A stretch of DNA of 64,000 nt from NCBI GenBank assembly GCA_963812505.1, contig CAWEVM010000031.1, positions 62,001 to 126,000 of the forward strand. The letters run 5' to 3'. Made by a program: the position numbers and the translations under genes. The notes under the pieces are model-generated. The model was given only the letters and a program-made list of their open reading frames with translations. It was not told the origin of the DNA and ran no database searches. Shown in pieces: positions 26,667-35,392 of this stretch (position 1 is its first letter; every line of letters starts with the position of its first letter). The DNA is from JAMXLO01 sp963812505. Lineage in GTDB: Bacteria > Pseudomonadota > Alphaproteobacteria > Acetobacterales > Acetobacteraceae.

Positions 26667-27896
26667 ATGGATCTGATCGTCCGCAACGCCAGGCTGTCGC
26701 ACGCGCCGGACGCGCCGCCGGTGGATGTCGGCGTGATGGATGGGCGCATCGTCGCGATCGAGCCAGCGCTGCAGGCGGACGGCCCGGTATTCGATGCAGG
26801 CAGCTGTTTGGCGTGCGGCGGGCTGGTCGAGACGCATATTCATCTGGACAAATCCAACATCATCGACCGTTGCGCCCCGGAGGAGGGGCGGCAGGCCAAT
26901 TCGATGCAGCGCGTCGCAGCGGTGAAGTCGACGTTCAGCGTTGAGGACGTGTATGAACGCGCCAGCCGCACGCTGGAGAAGTGCATCAGGCACGGCGCAA
27001 CACGGATGCGCACACACCTGGAGTTGGACGGCGGCGTGGAAATGCGCAGCTTCGAGGCTATCGAGGCACTGCGGCGCGATTACGCCTGGGCGATCGATCT
27101 CGAGGTGTGCGTGTTCCCGCAGGAGGGGCTGACCAACAACCCCCGCGCGGACGCGTTGCTGGTGGAGGGACTGAAGCGCGGCGCGAAAGTGATTGGCGCG
27201 GCGCCGAACTACGATCCGGACCATGTCGGCCAGGTCCGCCGGGTGTTCGACCTGGCCCGCGAGTTCGATGCGGACATCGACATGCATCTCGATTCTGGAA
27301 ATTCTCCGGACGAGATGGATATTCATCTGGTCTGCGAGCTGACCGAGAAATACCGGCTCGGCGGACGCGTGGCGGTCGGGCATATGTGCAAGCTATCGAC
27401 CATGCCGATTGCCGATCTGCGCGCGCTGGCGCGGCGCATCGCCGATGCCGGTGTGGCAGTGACCGTGCTGCCGGCGACGGAGCTGTTCATGATGGGGCGC
27501 GATCAGGAATACAACGTGCGTCGCGGTGTGGCCGATGTGAACCTGCTGGTGGAGCATGGGGTGAACTGCTCGCTGTCCACCAACAATGTGCTGAACCCGT
27601 TCACACCGTATGGCGACGCATCGCTGCTGCGAATGGCCAATCTGCAGGCCAATGTCTGCCAGATCAGCGGCGCGGGGCGGTTGCGCGAGTGCTTCGCCAT
27701 GCTGACCGAGCGCTCGGCGCGGCTGATGAATTTGAAGGACTACGGGATCAAGGTCGGCAATCCTGCGGATATCGTGGTGCTGGACGCGACGACGCCGGAG
27801 CAGGCGGTGGCGGAGATCTGTCATCCGCTCGCGGTGTTCAAGCGCGGCCGGCGCACCGTGACACGACCGCGGGCGAAGCTGCATAGGCCGGGATGA
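26667..27896 (+). CDS. amidohydrolase, cytosine-deaminase-like
   Basis: The 409-residue metal-dependent hydrolase starts at ATG 26667 after a GGAGGAGGG ribosome site; the frame continues upstream into glgP but is not coding there. Metal-site motifs are LVETHIHLDKSNI (HxH), VAVGHMCKLSTM, and LSTNNVLNPFTPYGDASLL where CodA-type enzymes have the catalytic Asp region. Here an Asn pair (TNN) stands in place of the usual DD/SDN, which may affect specificity. Likely substrates are cyclic amides or deaminated heterocycles. It heads a four-gene operon with 4-bp overlaps. Confidence 0.8.
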   Translation: MDLIVRNARLSHAPDAPPVDVGVMDGRIVAIEPALQADGPVFDAGSCLACGGLVETHIHLDKSNIIDRCAPEEGRQANSMQRVAAVKSTFSVEDVYERASRTLEKCIRHGATRMRTHLELDGGVEMRSFEAIEALRRDYAWAIDLEVCVFPQEGLTNNPRADALLVEGLKRGAKVIGAAPNYDPDHVGQVRRVFDLAREFDADIDMHLDSGNSPDEMDIHLVCELTEKYRLGGRVAVGHMCKLSTMPIADLRALARRIADAGVAVTVLPATELFMMGRDQEYNVRRGVADVNLLVEHGVNCSLSTNNVLNPFTPYGDASLLRMANLQANVCQISGAGRLRECFAMLTERSARLMNLKDYGIKVGNPADIVVLDATTPEQAVAEICHPLAVFKRGRRTVTRPRAKLHRPG

Positions 27897-28729
27897 GACT
27901 GTCACCGCGAGGAGCAGCGCGCTCGATGCACCAATCCTTCCACGCCAGCGACGGCAACCGCATCGCCTACACGATCGACGACTACACCGACCCCTGGCGA
28001 ACGCCGGCGACTCTGCTGCTGCTGCACGCTGCGATGGGGTCCTCGAAGCGCTGGTATGCGGCGGTGCCACCTCTGTGCCGCGACTACCGAGTAGTGCGCA
28101 TGGACCTGCGGGGTCATGGTGAATCGCAGGTGCCACCATCGGAACCGCCACTGACGATGGATCGACTGGTGCAGGACGTGCGCGAACTGCTCGACCACCT
28201 CGGCTACGCGGCCGTGCACCTGGTCGGCAATTCCGCCGGTGGTTACGTGGGCCAGAATCTGGCGATGGCGTCGCCCGAGCGCGTGCGCAGCCTGATGCTG
28301 TTCGGCTCGACGCCTGGACTGAAGAACAGCCAGGCGCATACCTGGCTGCCGCGTGTCGCGCGCGAGGGGCTGCGCAACTTTCTCGCGGCGACCATCGAGG
28401 ATCGCTTCCCGCATGGCCACGACCGGGGACATATCGAATGGTTCCTTGACGAGGCGGCGAAGAACGACACGGCCTATATCGGTCGCTTCGTGGGGCTGAT
28501 GACGACGCTGTGGTGGGCCGATGAGTTGCCGCGGATCAAGTGCCCGACCCTGCTGGTGATGCCAGGCGCGGAGACCGTCGGCGGCACGCAGAACTATGAG
28601 GTCATGCGGACAAAGATTCCAGACTGCGAGCTGATTTGCTACGAGGGCCTGCCGCACAACATCTGCGATATTGTGCCTGATCGCTGTGCGGCGGATATTC
28701 TTGCATTCCTGCGCAGGCGATTCCCATGA
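27893..28729 (+). CDS. alpha/beta hydrolase
   Basis: The 278-residue enzyme has the hydrolase fold: LLLHAAMGSSKRW (oxyanion region), VVRMDLRGHGES, the nucleophile elbow VGNSAGGYVGQN, and a late catalytic His in GLPHNICD. It resembles 3-oxoadipate enol-lactonase-type or C-C hydrolases, so the substrate may be a lactone or ring-cleavage product; this is inference. ATG 27893 overlaps the amidohydrolase stop by 4 bp; the internal ATG 27926 (MHQSFHASDG) also looks like a natural start. It ends overlapping the DUF4387 gene. Confidence 0.82.
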   Translation: MRLSPRGAARSMHQSFHASDGNRIAYTIDDYTDPWRTPATLLLLHAAMGSSKRWYAAVPPLCRDYRVVRMDLRGHGESQVPPSEPPLTMDRLVQDVRELLDHLGYAAVHLVGNSAGGYVGQNLAMASPERVRSLMLFGSTPGLKNSQAHTWLPRVAREGLRNFLAATIEDRFPHGHDRGHIEWFLDEAAKNDTAYIGRFVGLMTTLWWADELPRIKCPTLLVMPGAETVGGTQNYEVMRTKIPDCELICYEGLPHNICDIVPDRCAADILAFLRRRFP

Positions 28730-29028
28730 AGCTCTCCGACATTGCCCAGGTGATCCGCAGCAAGAATGCCGGTCCACGGCGGCTGACGCTGGACCTGATT
28801 TTCGCCAACGACGCGGACTTTCAACGCGTCGCGCAATCGCCGGCACTGGGCCGCGAACGGATCGGTGTACTGTACGGACTGCCGGCCGACGATGTGACGG
28901 TGATCCCGTATCCAGTGGGGCGCGCGATAAAGATCGTGCTGGCGCGGCCGATCATGGCAGGCGATCCGGGCGATCGCGACGTATACGGCGCGCAGCAGCA
29001 CGCACCACTGTTGGGGGTTGAGATATGA
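28726..29028 (+). CDS. DUF4387 domain-containing protein
   Basis: The 100-residue protein (MKLSDIAQVIRSKNAGPRRL, LDLIFANDADFQRV, DRDVYGAQQHAPLLGVEI) matches DUF4387, a small family nearly always found beside AtuA/DUF1446 proteins, sometimes fused to them. It is probably the small subunit of an AtuA-like enzyme. It overlaps both neighbours by 4 bp, consistent with stoichiometric expression. Confidence 0.85.
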   Translation: MKLSDIAQVIRSKNAGPRRLTLDLIFANDADFQRVAQSPALGRERIGVLYGLPADDVTVIPYPVGRAIKIVLARPIMAGDPGDRDVYGAQQHAPLLGVEI

Positions 29029-30419
29029 GCGCCTCCGGCCGCGTCCTCGACGACATCCGTCGCAAGCGCCGGCCAATGCGCTTTCTCGGCGCCTCGGGTC
29101 AGCTCGGCTACGGCATCCCCACGCCGGCATTCAATGCCGGTCTGGCACGCAAGCCGGACCTGATCGGCTGCGACATGGGCTCAATCGACATCGGCCCGAC
29201 CTATCTCGGCAAGGGCGAGATGGCCACGGCCCCGGCAGCGACGCGGCGAGATCTGCGCAAGGCGCTGCTCGGCGCGCGATCGATCGACGTGCCGCTGGTG
29301 ATCGGCTCCGCCGGATCGGCGGGGGCCGCACCACATCTCGAAGCGACACTGGCGATCATCCGCGAGATAGCCCGAGCCGAGGGACTGCATTTCCGCCTCG
29401 GCGTGCTGCGTGCCGATCTGTCGCGCGAGGCGTTGCGCGGCGCGGTGCGTGCCGGCGCTGTCAGCGGCATCGACGATATGCCGGCACTCACCGAGGAAGA
29501 GGTGGCCGAAGCCGCGCATATCGTCGGGCAGATGGGCATGGGTCCGTTCCGCCGCGCGCTGGCCGAGGACATCGACGTGCTGATCGCAGGCCGCGCCTGC
29601 GACACCGCGATCTTCGCGTCGTTGCCCACGATGGTGGGGTTTCCGACCGGCTTGTCCGTGCACATGGCGAAGATCATCGAGTGCGCGTCGCTGTGCTGTG
29701 TGCCGGGCGGGCGCGATTCGATTCTGGCGACGCTCGATGATGACGGGTTCGAGCTGGAAAGCATGGCGCAGCAACGACGCGCGACGCCGGTTTCGGTCGC
29801 GGCACACAGCCTGTATGAGCAGGCCGATCCATACACCGTGTATGAACCCGAGGGCCGGCTCGATCTGAGTGGTGCGGACTATGCGGCGGTGGACGACCGG
29901 CGCTGCCGCGTCACCGGCGCGAAGTGGCACGAATCGACAGATCCGTGCGTGAAGATCGAGGGTGCGCGACGGATCGGCGAACGCGCCGTGTTACTGGCGG
30001 GAGCCGCCGATCCGCGCTTCATCGCGCAGCACCGCGAGATTCTTCCGGCGGTCGCGACCGTGGTGCGCGACCTGGTGTGCGAGGACAGTCCCGAGGACTA
30101 CACGCTGCGCTTCCGCGTCTACGGCGTGGACGGCGTGCGTATGACAGCGCCGGCGGGCGAGCCTCCACCGGGCGAGGTGTTCGTCATGGGCGAATGCATC
30201 GCACCGACGGCGGAGCGCGCAGCCGAGGTGGTGCGGACATTGAAGCAGTATCTGCTGCATCATGGATATGCGGGAAGGCTTTCCACCGCTGGTAATCTGG
30301 CGTTTCCGTTCACGCCCCCGGAGGTTTCACTGGGTCCGGCGTATCGGTTCAACGTGTATCATCTGTTGCGCGCGCACGATCCGGATGCGCTGTTTCCGTT
30401 GGAGGTGGAGGCAGTATAG
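29025..30419 (+). CDS. AtuA-like (DUF1446) acyclic terpene utilization family protein
   Basis: The 464-residue protein contains the DUF1446 core: RFLGASGQLGYGIPTPAFN, LIGCDMGSIDIGPTYLGKG, VLIAGRACDTAIFASLP, AKIIECASLCCVPGGRDS, and EGARRIGERAVLLAGAADPRF. AtuA is known from acyclic terpene (citronellol/geraniol) degradation in Pseudomonas, but its reaction is not established, and most homologues lie in unrelated catabolic operons. Here it ends a four-gene operon with an amidohydrolase and a hydrolase rather than acyl-CoA carboxylase genes, so terpene use is unlikely. Confidence 0.85.
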   Translation: MSASGRVLDDIRRKRRPMRFLGASGQLGYGIPTPAFNAGLARKPDLIGCDMGSIDIGPTYLGKGEMATAPAATRRDLRKALLGARSIDVPLVIGSAGSAGAAPHLEATLAIIREIARAEGLHFRLGVLRADLSREALRGAVRAGAVSGIDDMPALTEEEVAEAAHIVGQMGMGPFRRALAEDIDVLIAGRACDTAIFASLPTMVGFPTGLSVHMAKIIECASLCCVPGGRDSILATLDDDGFELESMAQQRRATPVSVAAHSLYEQADPYTVYEPEGRLDLSGADYAAVDDRRCRVTGAKWHESTDPCVKIEGARRIGERAVLLAGAADPRFIAQHREILPAVATVVRDLVCEDSPEDYTLRFRVYGVDGVRMTAPAGEPPPGEVFVMGECIAPTAERAAEVVRTLKQYLLHHGYAGRLSTAGNLAFPFTPPEVSLGPAYRFNVYHLLRAHDPDALFPLEVEAV

Positions 30420-30424
30420 GCCCC

Positions 30425-30457
30425 TTTCCCCCCCTCCCGCGAGGGGAGGGGGGGAAA
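30425..30457. terminator. bidirectional GC-rich hairpin between convergent genes (repeat copy 1)
   Basis: A perfect 14-bp stem (TTTCCCCCCCTCCC with GGGAGGGGGGGAAA) surrounds a GCGAG loop in the 56 bp between the convergent AtuA and livK ends. With A and T tails on both sides it can serve both strands. Its core is related to the GC-rich palindromes at 43934-43977 and 60850-60890. Confidence 0.75.
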
Positions 30458-30475
30458 TGATAACTGTAGCTGGCT

Positions 30476-31645
30476 TCAGTAGCCCATCGGCGTCGTGCTG
30501 ACCGGCACCCACTTGCCGCCCTTCACTTCGCACAGGAACGACTCGTTGGAACCCTGATGCTTGGTCGGACTGAAGCTCATCGGCGGGGAGCCGAAAATGT
30601 CATGCCAGTCCTTGATGCTCTCCATGCCTGACACGAAGCTGTCCACCGTCAGATCCTTGCCGGCATTCTTCAGCGCCTGAACCACAAGCTCTGCCCCGGT
30701 GTAGCCTATCTGCGCTGCGAAGTTGGGTTCCTTGCCGAACTCCTTCTTGTACTGTTCGGCGAACTTCGTCACCTCCGGATTTTCACTGCTGGCCGCGACA
30801 TACAGCACCGGCGTCATCGAGTAGAAGCCCTCGGTCACGCCGCCCGGCACCGTAGCCACGGCTTCGTCGTAGCTCGCCGCCTGTCCGAGCATGTCCACCT
30901 TCCAGCCGGTCTTCCGCACCGCGGAAATGATCTGCACCGTGTCGCGCACGATGCCGCCGACCAGGATCAGATCGCAGTTGGCGTCGTGCAGCCGTGCGAC
31001 CGAGGCACTGAAGTCGGTGTCAGTCGGTTTGTGCAAGGTCTCAGCCGCCAGCTTGGTGCCCAGTGCCTTCAGCTCATCGCGCGCGCCATCCATCACGTCG
31101 CGGCCGAAATCGGTATCCTGGGACATCGCGCACACAGTCTTCTTGCCGTGCTGTTCGACGAAAACCTTCACGCCGGCACGCATCTGGTCATAGTAGGATG
31201 AGGCAAGTCCAAATTTGAGATGGTTCAGCGGCTCGTACATCGAACGGGCCGAGGTGAGCGGAAAAACATTGGGCACGCCCTTGGCAAGCTGGTCGGGCAT
31301 GGTCGCATTGTTCATCGGCGTGCCGCCGTTGGCGACCATCATGAACACACCGTCGCGGTTGATCAGCTTGTTCGCGGCCTGGATGGAACGCGGAATCTGA
31401 TACTGGTTGTCTTCCACGATGTACTTGATCTTGCGGCCGTTGATGCCGCCCGTGGCGTTCGTCTCGTCGAACACCATGCGCCAGGCATTGGTGTTGTTGA
31501 CGCCCCACATCGCCGTCACGCCGGAGAGGTCGGTATAGGTGCCGATGACGATCTCGTTGTCGGTCACGCCACGCACACTGTCCGCCGCCATGGCGGGAGC
31601 GATGAGAGCGACAGCAAGTGCCGCCGCCAATAGCCTGCTACGCAT
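30476..31645 (-). CDS. branched-chain-amino-acid-type ABC transporter substrate-binding protein
   Basis: The 389-residue periplasmic protein has a cleavable signal (MRSRLLAAALAVALIAPAMA) and the LivK-type fold: EIVIGTYTDLSGVTAMWG, KLINRDGVFMMVANGGTP, KKTVCAMSQDTDFGRDV, and LVVQALKNAGKDLTVDSFV. It delivers ligand to LivHMGF encoded upstream. Liv-family proteins in catabolic operons commonly bind aromatic or other organic acids, so leucine is not assumed. It is the last gene of the PrpD-liv operon. Confidence 0.9.
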   Translation of the reverse strand: MRSRLLAAALAVALIAPAMAADSVRGVTDNEIVIGTYTDLSGVTAMWGVNNTNAWRMVFDETNATGGINGRKIKYIVEDNQYQIPRSIQAANKLINRDGVFMMVANGGTPMNNATMPDQLAKGVPNVFPLTSARSMYEPLNHLKFGLASSYYDQMRAGVKVFVEQHGKKTVCAMSQDTDFGRDVMDGARDELKALGTKLAAETLHKPTDTDFSASVARLHDANCDLILVGGIVRDTVQIISAVRKTGWKVDMLGQAASYDEAVATVPGGVTEGFYSMTPVLYVAASSENPEVTKFAEQYKKEFGKEPNFAAQIGYTGAELVVQALKNAGKDLTVDSFVSGMESIKDWHDIFGSPPMSFSPTKHQGSNESFLCEVKGGKWVPVSTTPMGY

Positions 31646-31660
31646 GAATCGTTCCTTCCT

Positions 31661-32809
31661 TCAGGTACCGTAAGCTTCCTGCATCAGGGCTTGGTAGCGC
31701 GCGTCCAAGGCGGGGCCCCGAGCCGCCTGGCCGTCGATGTGCTGAATGGCGACGCCGAGCGCCGCGGCCCAGCGCTCGATCTCGGGTGGCAAGGCGGCGC
31801 CACCGATATATCCGCACCGCAAGCGACTGAGGCCCAGGTCGCGCCTGACCGCGCGTAGCACGCAGAGCTGCGCCATCATTGCCATGGGGCCGCCGCGCGC
31901 ACCGGCGGCGATCGCCCAACGATACAGCAGGCGCTGCACTCGCGTGGCATCGGCGGCAGCGTTGGTGGCTCGAGTGTGCAGCACCTGCCAGATTTGCGGA
32001 TCGGTGGCGAGCACCGTCGGCTGCAATTCCTGGAGATTCTCCATCCCGGTATCAGGATCTTCCAGGTAATTGCTGATCACGCGCGCATCGAGAGACAGAT
32101 ACAGGCCCAGCACTCGCTCCACGACATGGCACATCGGCAGCAAGGCAAGCCGTTCATCGCCGGCACGCAGCGGCAGCAACGAGCGCGCGTTGGCGATCAG
32201 GTGCAGCGCGTCGCCATGGGTCAGTATTCGACTCGCGCCGGTGCGTGGCAGAAGTAGAACCGCCGGTTGGTCGTTGGCGATTGCCGCGATTGCCGCGTCC
32301 CAGTCGCCATCGTTGACCGTGCGTCCCACGAAAAACTCAAGGCTTTCGCACATCGGGTCGGCGAAGTCGCGCAGGCCCTTCATGTCGATGACGACGATGC
32401 GGCGCAGGTCGGGACAGCGGTCGCGCACCAACAATGCCTTGTCGAGCTGTTCCTCGTTCTCGACGAACAGCACGCGGCAAGCAGCGTCGCGCAGCGCCTG
32501 GCCGAGCGGATCTGCCTCCTGTTCGGGATGGATGCCACCGCTCACGCCGCCGGCGCCTAGAATGCCCAGGTCGATATGCACCCACTCCGGGCGGGTCTCG
32601 GCCAGCACGCAGGCAACATCGCCTGGACGGAAGCCGACCGCCTTGAGACCCGCGCCCACCTCGCGCACGCGGGCGCCGAGCTGCGCCCAGGTGGTGGCCT
32701 TCCAAATGCCGTGGTCCTTCTTGCGCAGCACGATATCGTTGGCGTGCGTCGCGATGCGCTCGGCGACCAGCGCAGGTATCGTCAGTGCCACAGCCGCTTC
32801 CTCTTCCAT
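31661..32809 (-). CDS. truncated AMP-binding (acyl-CoA synthetase-like) protein, motifs degenerate
   Basis: The 382-residue protein resembles the N-terminal domain of long-chain acyl-CoA synthetases (DIVLRKKDHGIWKATTWAQL, VACVLAETRPEWVHIDLGI). The phosphate-binding loop, normally a TSGTTGxPKG type, reads LLLPRTGASRILTHGD at about 185-200. The adenine motif that should follow GYGxTE reads HIDGQAARG. The protein ends there, so the whole C-terminal catalytic domain is absent, against about 640 residues in full enzymes. It overlaps livF by 28 bp and is followed by livK after 15 bp. It may be a regulatory pseudoenzyme of the transporter or a degenerate relic held by coupling. Confidence 0.75.
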   Translation of the reverse strand: MEEEAAVALTIPALVAERIATHANDIVLRKKDHGIWKATTWAQLGARVREVGAGLKAVGFRPGDVACVLAETRPEWVHIDLGILGAGGVSGGIHPEQEADPLGQALRDAACRVLFVENEEQLDKALLVRDRCPDLRRIVVIDMKGLRDFADPMCESLEFFVGRTVNDGDWDAAIAAIANDQPAVLLLPRTGASRILTHGDALHLIANARSLLPLRAGDERLALLPMCHVVERVLGLYLSLDARVISNYLEDPDTGMENLQELQPTVLATDPQIWQVLHTRATNAAADATRVQRLLYRWAIAAGARGGPMAMMAQLCVLRAVRRDLGLSRLRCGYIGGAALPPEIERWAAALGVAIQHIDGQAARGPALDARYQALMQEAYGT

Positions 32810-33555
32810 CGCCGCTGTCCGCGGACGCCGGTTTCTTTCTGGCCGAGGTAGAACTCCTTGATTGCATCGGTCTGCATCAGCTTTTCGCAGTCGTCAGCGA
32901 GCACGATGCGGCCCACTTCCAGGACGTAGCCGAACTGGGCGGTGCGCAGCGCCATGTGCGCATTCTGCTCCACGAGCAGTATCGCGACGCCCTGTTCCTC
33001 GTTGATGCGGCGGATGATGCGGAAGATCTGTGTCACCAGCAGCGGCGAGAGGCCCAGCGACGGCTCATCCAACAACAGAAGTTTCGGGCGCCCCATCAGT
33101 GCGCGGCTTATCGACAGCATCTGCTGTTCGCCACCAGACAAAAGGCCGGCACGCTGATGCGAGCGTTCCTTCAGCACTGGGAAGTAGGTGAAGCACAGCT
33201 CAAGGTCGCGATGCACCGCGTCCTTGTCGTGGCGCGTGTACGATCCCATCAGCAGGTTCTCGTGCACCGTCAGAAAAGGGAATACCTCGCGGCCCTCGGG
33301 AACATGGCAGATGCCCAGACGCATCACGCGGTCAGGCGGCAGGTGGTCGATGGCCTTTCCTTCGAATCGCACCGATCCACGCTCGGGATCCAGCACGCCG
33401 GAGATCGTGCGCAACACAGTCGTTTTGCCGGCACCGTTGGCACCGAGCACGGTGACGATCTGGCCTTGCGCGACCTGCAGGCTGACGCCGCGGATGGCCT
33501 GGATCGGGCCATAGAAAGTCTCGATCGCGGTGACGTCGAGCAGCGACGCGCTCAT
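32782..33555 (-). CDS. livF: ABC transporter ATP-binding protein LivF
   Basis: The 257-residue ATPase starts at ATG 33555, overlapping the livG stop by 4 bp; the longer open frame upstream is not coding. Walker A is GANGAGKTTVLRT, the signature is LLSGGEQQMLSISRALMG, and Walker B is LLLLDEPSLGLSP. It pairs with LivG to drive LivH/LivM. Confidence 0.93.
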   Translation of the reverse strand: MSASLLDVTAIETFYGPIQAIRGVSLQVAQGQIVTVLGANGAGKTTVLRTISGVLDPERGSVRFEGKAIDHLPPDRVMRLGICHVPEGREVFPFLTVHENLLMGSYTRHDKDAVHRDLELCFTYFPVLKERSHQRAGLLSGGEQQMLSISRALMGRPKLLLLDEPSLGLSPLLVTQIFRIIRRINEEQGVAILLVEQNAHMALRTAQFGYVLEVGRIVLADDCEKLMQTDAIKEFYLGQKETGVRGQRRWKRKRLWH

Positions 33556-34316
33556 GCCTCGCCCCCGATATACGCCCGCACCACTTCCGGATGATTCTGC
33601 ACCTCGTTCGGCGTGCCGAGAGCGATGACCTTGCCGTAGTTCAGCGCCATCACGCGATCCGAAACCATGCGCACGAGATTCATGTCGTGCTCTACCATGA
33701 TCACCGTGATGCCAAGGTCCTTCTTGATGTCCTCGATCCAGAATCCCATTCCCTCGGTCTCCTCGACGTTCAGGCCCGAGGAGGGCTCGTCGAGCAGCAG
33801 CAGCTTCGGCTCGATGCACAGAGCGCGGCCGAGTTCAACGACCTTGCGCACGCCGTACGGCAGGTTGGCGATCAGTGTGTCGCGGTAGCGCTCGAGACCG
33901 AGAAAGGCGATCACCTCCTCGACCTTTTCGCGATGCTCCAGCTCCGCGCGCCTGACAAAGGGCAGGAACAAAACCTGCGACAAGACGCCGACATTCGAAT
34001 GGCAGTGCCGGCCGATCAGCAGATTCTGCAGCAGCGTGGCGTTGGCGAACAGCTCGATGTTCTGGAAGGTCCGCGCGATGCCAAGACCGGCGATGCGATA
34101 GGGCGGGACGTCGGTGATGTCCTGATCCTGAAAGATCAGCCGACCTGACGTCGGTGCGTAGATGCGGCTGATCAGGTTGAAGATCGTGGTCTTGCCGGCG
34201 CCGTTCGGGCCGATAATCGAGAACACCTCGCCCTGGTTCACCTCGAAGCTGACCGCATCCACGGCGCGGATGCCGCCGAAGCGGATTGCGATATCCTCTG
34301 CGCGGAACAGACTCAT
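33552..34316 (-). CDS. livG: ABC transporter ATP-binding protein LivG
   Basis: The 254-residue ATPase starts at ATG 34316 (MSLFRAEDIAIRFGG), overlapping livM by 4 bp. Walker A is GPNGAGKTTIFNLISR and Walker B is LLLLDEPSSGLN. The signature is degenerate (LPYGVRKVVELGRALC), as is usual for LivG. The C-terminal extension (VIALGTPNEVQNHPEVVRAYIG) is the LivG hallmark. Confidence 0.92.
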   Translation of the reverse strand: MSLFRAEDIAIRFGGIRAVDAVSFEVNQGEVFSIIGPNGAGKTTIFNLISRIYAPTSGRLIFQDQDITDVPPYRIAGLGIARTFQNIELFANATLLQNLLIGRHCHSNVGVLSQVLFLPFVRRAELEHREKVEEVIAFLGLERYRDTLIANLPYGVRKVVELGRALCIEPKLLLLDEPSSGLNVEETEGMGFWIEDIKKDLGITVIMVEHDMNLVRMVSDRVMALNYGKVIALGTPNEVQNHPEVVRAYIGGEA

Positions 34317-35389
34317 CGCAGCCGTTCCGATCGGGCATACGACTTCTGCCGCCGGAAGCTGGTGCGGCGCTTGAACGGGTAGGCCTGGAACCAGCGCTTT
34401 ATCTTGATCCAGCGACCGTAGATCCCGCCGGGCTCGAACAGGATCACGATCACCAGCACGAGGCCGTACAGCGATGGCTCCAATCCCGGCATGCGGCCGA
34501 TGCCGAACGGCAGGTCGTCGCGGATGATGGCAATGAACTGCGGCAGCAACCGCACGAACAACGCGCCCAAAACCACGCCGTGCAGCGAGCCCAGCCCGCC
34601 CACGAATACGATCGTGACAAATTGCACCGACAGCAGCACGTCGAACGCGTCGGGTGCCAGGAACCGCACGTAGTGCGCGAAGAGCGCGCCGGCGAGGCCG
34701 GTGATGAAGGCGCTGAGCGCGAAGGCAAATGTCTTGTAGCGCGCCAGGTGGATGCCCATGCTCTGCGCCGAGATCTCGCTGTCGCGGATTGCCACCATGG
34801 CGCGTCCGAGGGGCGTTCGCAGCAGATTGGCGGAGAACCACAGCACGATCACCAGCACTGCGAGCGAGAGGTAATAGATGCCCGTCGCGTTCTGGATTGG
34901 CACGCCGAAGATGTCGGGTGCGGGCACCGCGAAACCATCGAAGCCGCCGGTGATCGCGTCCCATTTCTGGAAGACGGTACCGACGATGCTGCCGAATGCC
35001 AGCGTGGCGATAGCGAGATACAATCCGCTCATGCGCAGCGTCGGCAGGCCGATGGCGATGCCGAACAGCCCGGTGAAGAGGCCGGCGACCGGCAACGCGA
35101 TCAGCAGCGGCACGCCGTGCGACAGCAGGATCGCATCGGTGTAGGCACCGATACCAAGGAACGCGGCGTTGCCAAGACTGATCAGTCCAGTGTAGCCGGC
35201 GAGCAGCATCATGCCGACACCGGCGACCGCGAAGACGAACACGCCACCCAGTTCGCCCACGTAGAACTCGCCGAGTACGAACGGGATCACGAGCAGCACG
35301 ATGCCAAGGAGACCGTACCAGAACAGGTCACCGCGATGGCGCCATAGCGAGGTGTCCTGGCGATAGTCGGTCTTGAACAGGTAGCGCAT
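34313..35389 (-). CDS. livM: ABC transporter permease LivM
   Basis: The 358-residue inner-membrane permease has about nine hydrophobic segments and typical LivM motifs (AGYTGLISLGNAAFLGIGAY, GRAMVAIRDSEISAQSMGI, VFVGGLGSLHGVVLGALFV). The C-terminal tail is basic (KIKRWFQAYPFKRRTSFR). It lies 3 bp after livH and overlaps livG. Confidence 0.92.
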   Translation of the reverse strand: MRYLFKTDYRQDTSLWRHRGDLFWYGLLGIVLLVIPFVLGEFYVGELGGVFVFAVAGVGMMLLAGYTGLISLGNAAFLGIGAYTDAILLSHGVPLLIALPVAGLFTGLFGIAIGLPTLRMSGLYLAIATLAFGSIVGTVFQKWDAITGGFDGFAVPAPDIFGVPIQNATGIYYLSLAVLVIVLWFSANLLRTPLGRAMVAIRDSEISAQSMGIHLARYKTFAFALSAFITGLAGALFAHYVRFLAPDAFDVLLSVQFVTIVFVGGLGSLHGVVLGALFVRLLPQFIAIIRDDLPFGIGRMPGLEPSLYGLVLVIVILFEPGGIYGRWIKIKRWFQAYPFKRRTSFRRQKSYARSERLR

Positions 35390-35392
35390 GCG

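Noticed and set aside
33552..34964. Apparent 470-residue protein ending in LivG
   Set aside because: The N-terminal part is livM read in the wrong frame; the real LivG starts at ATG 34316 with a 4-bp overlap.
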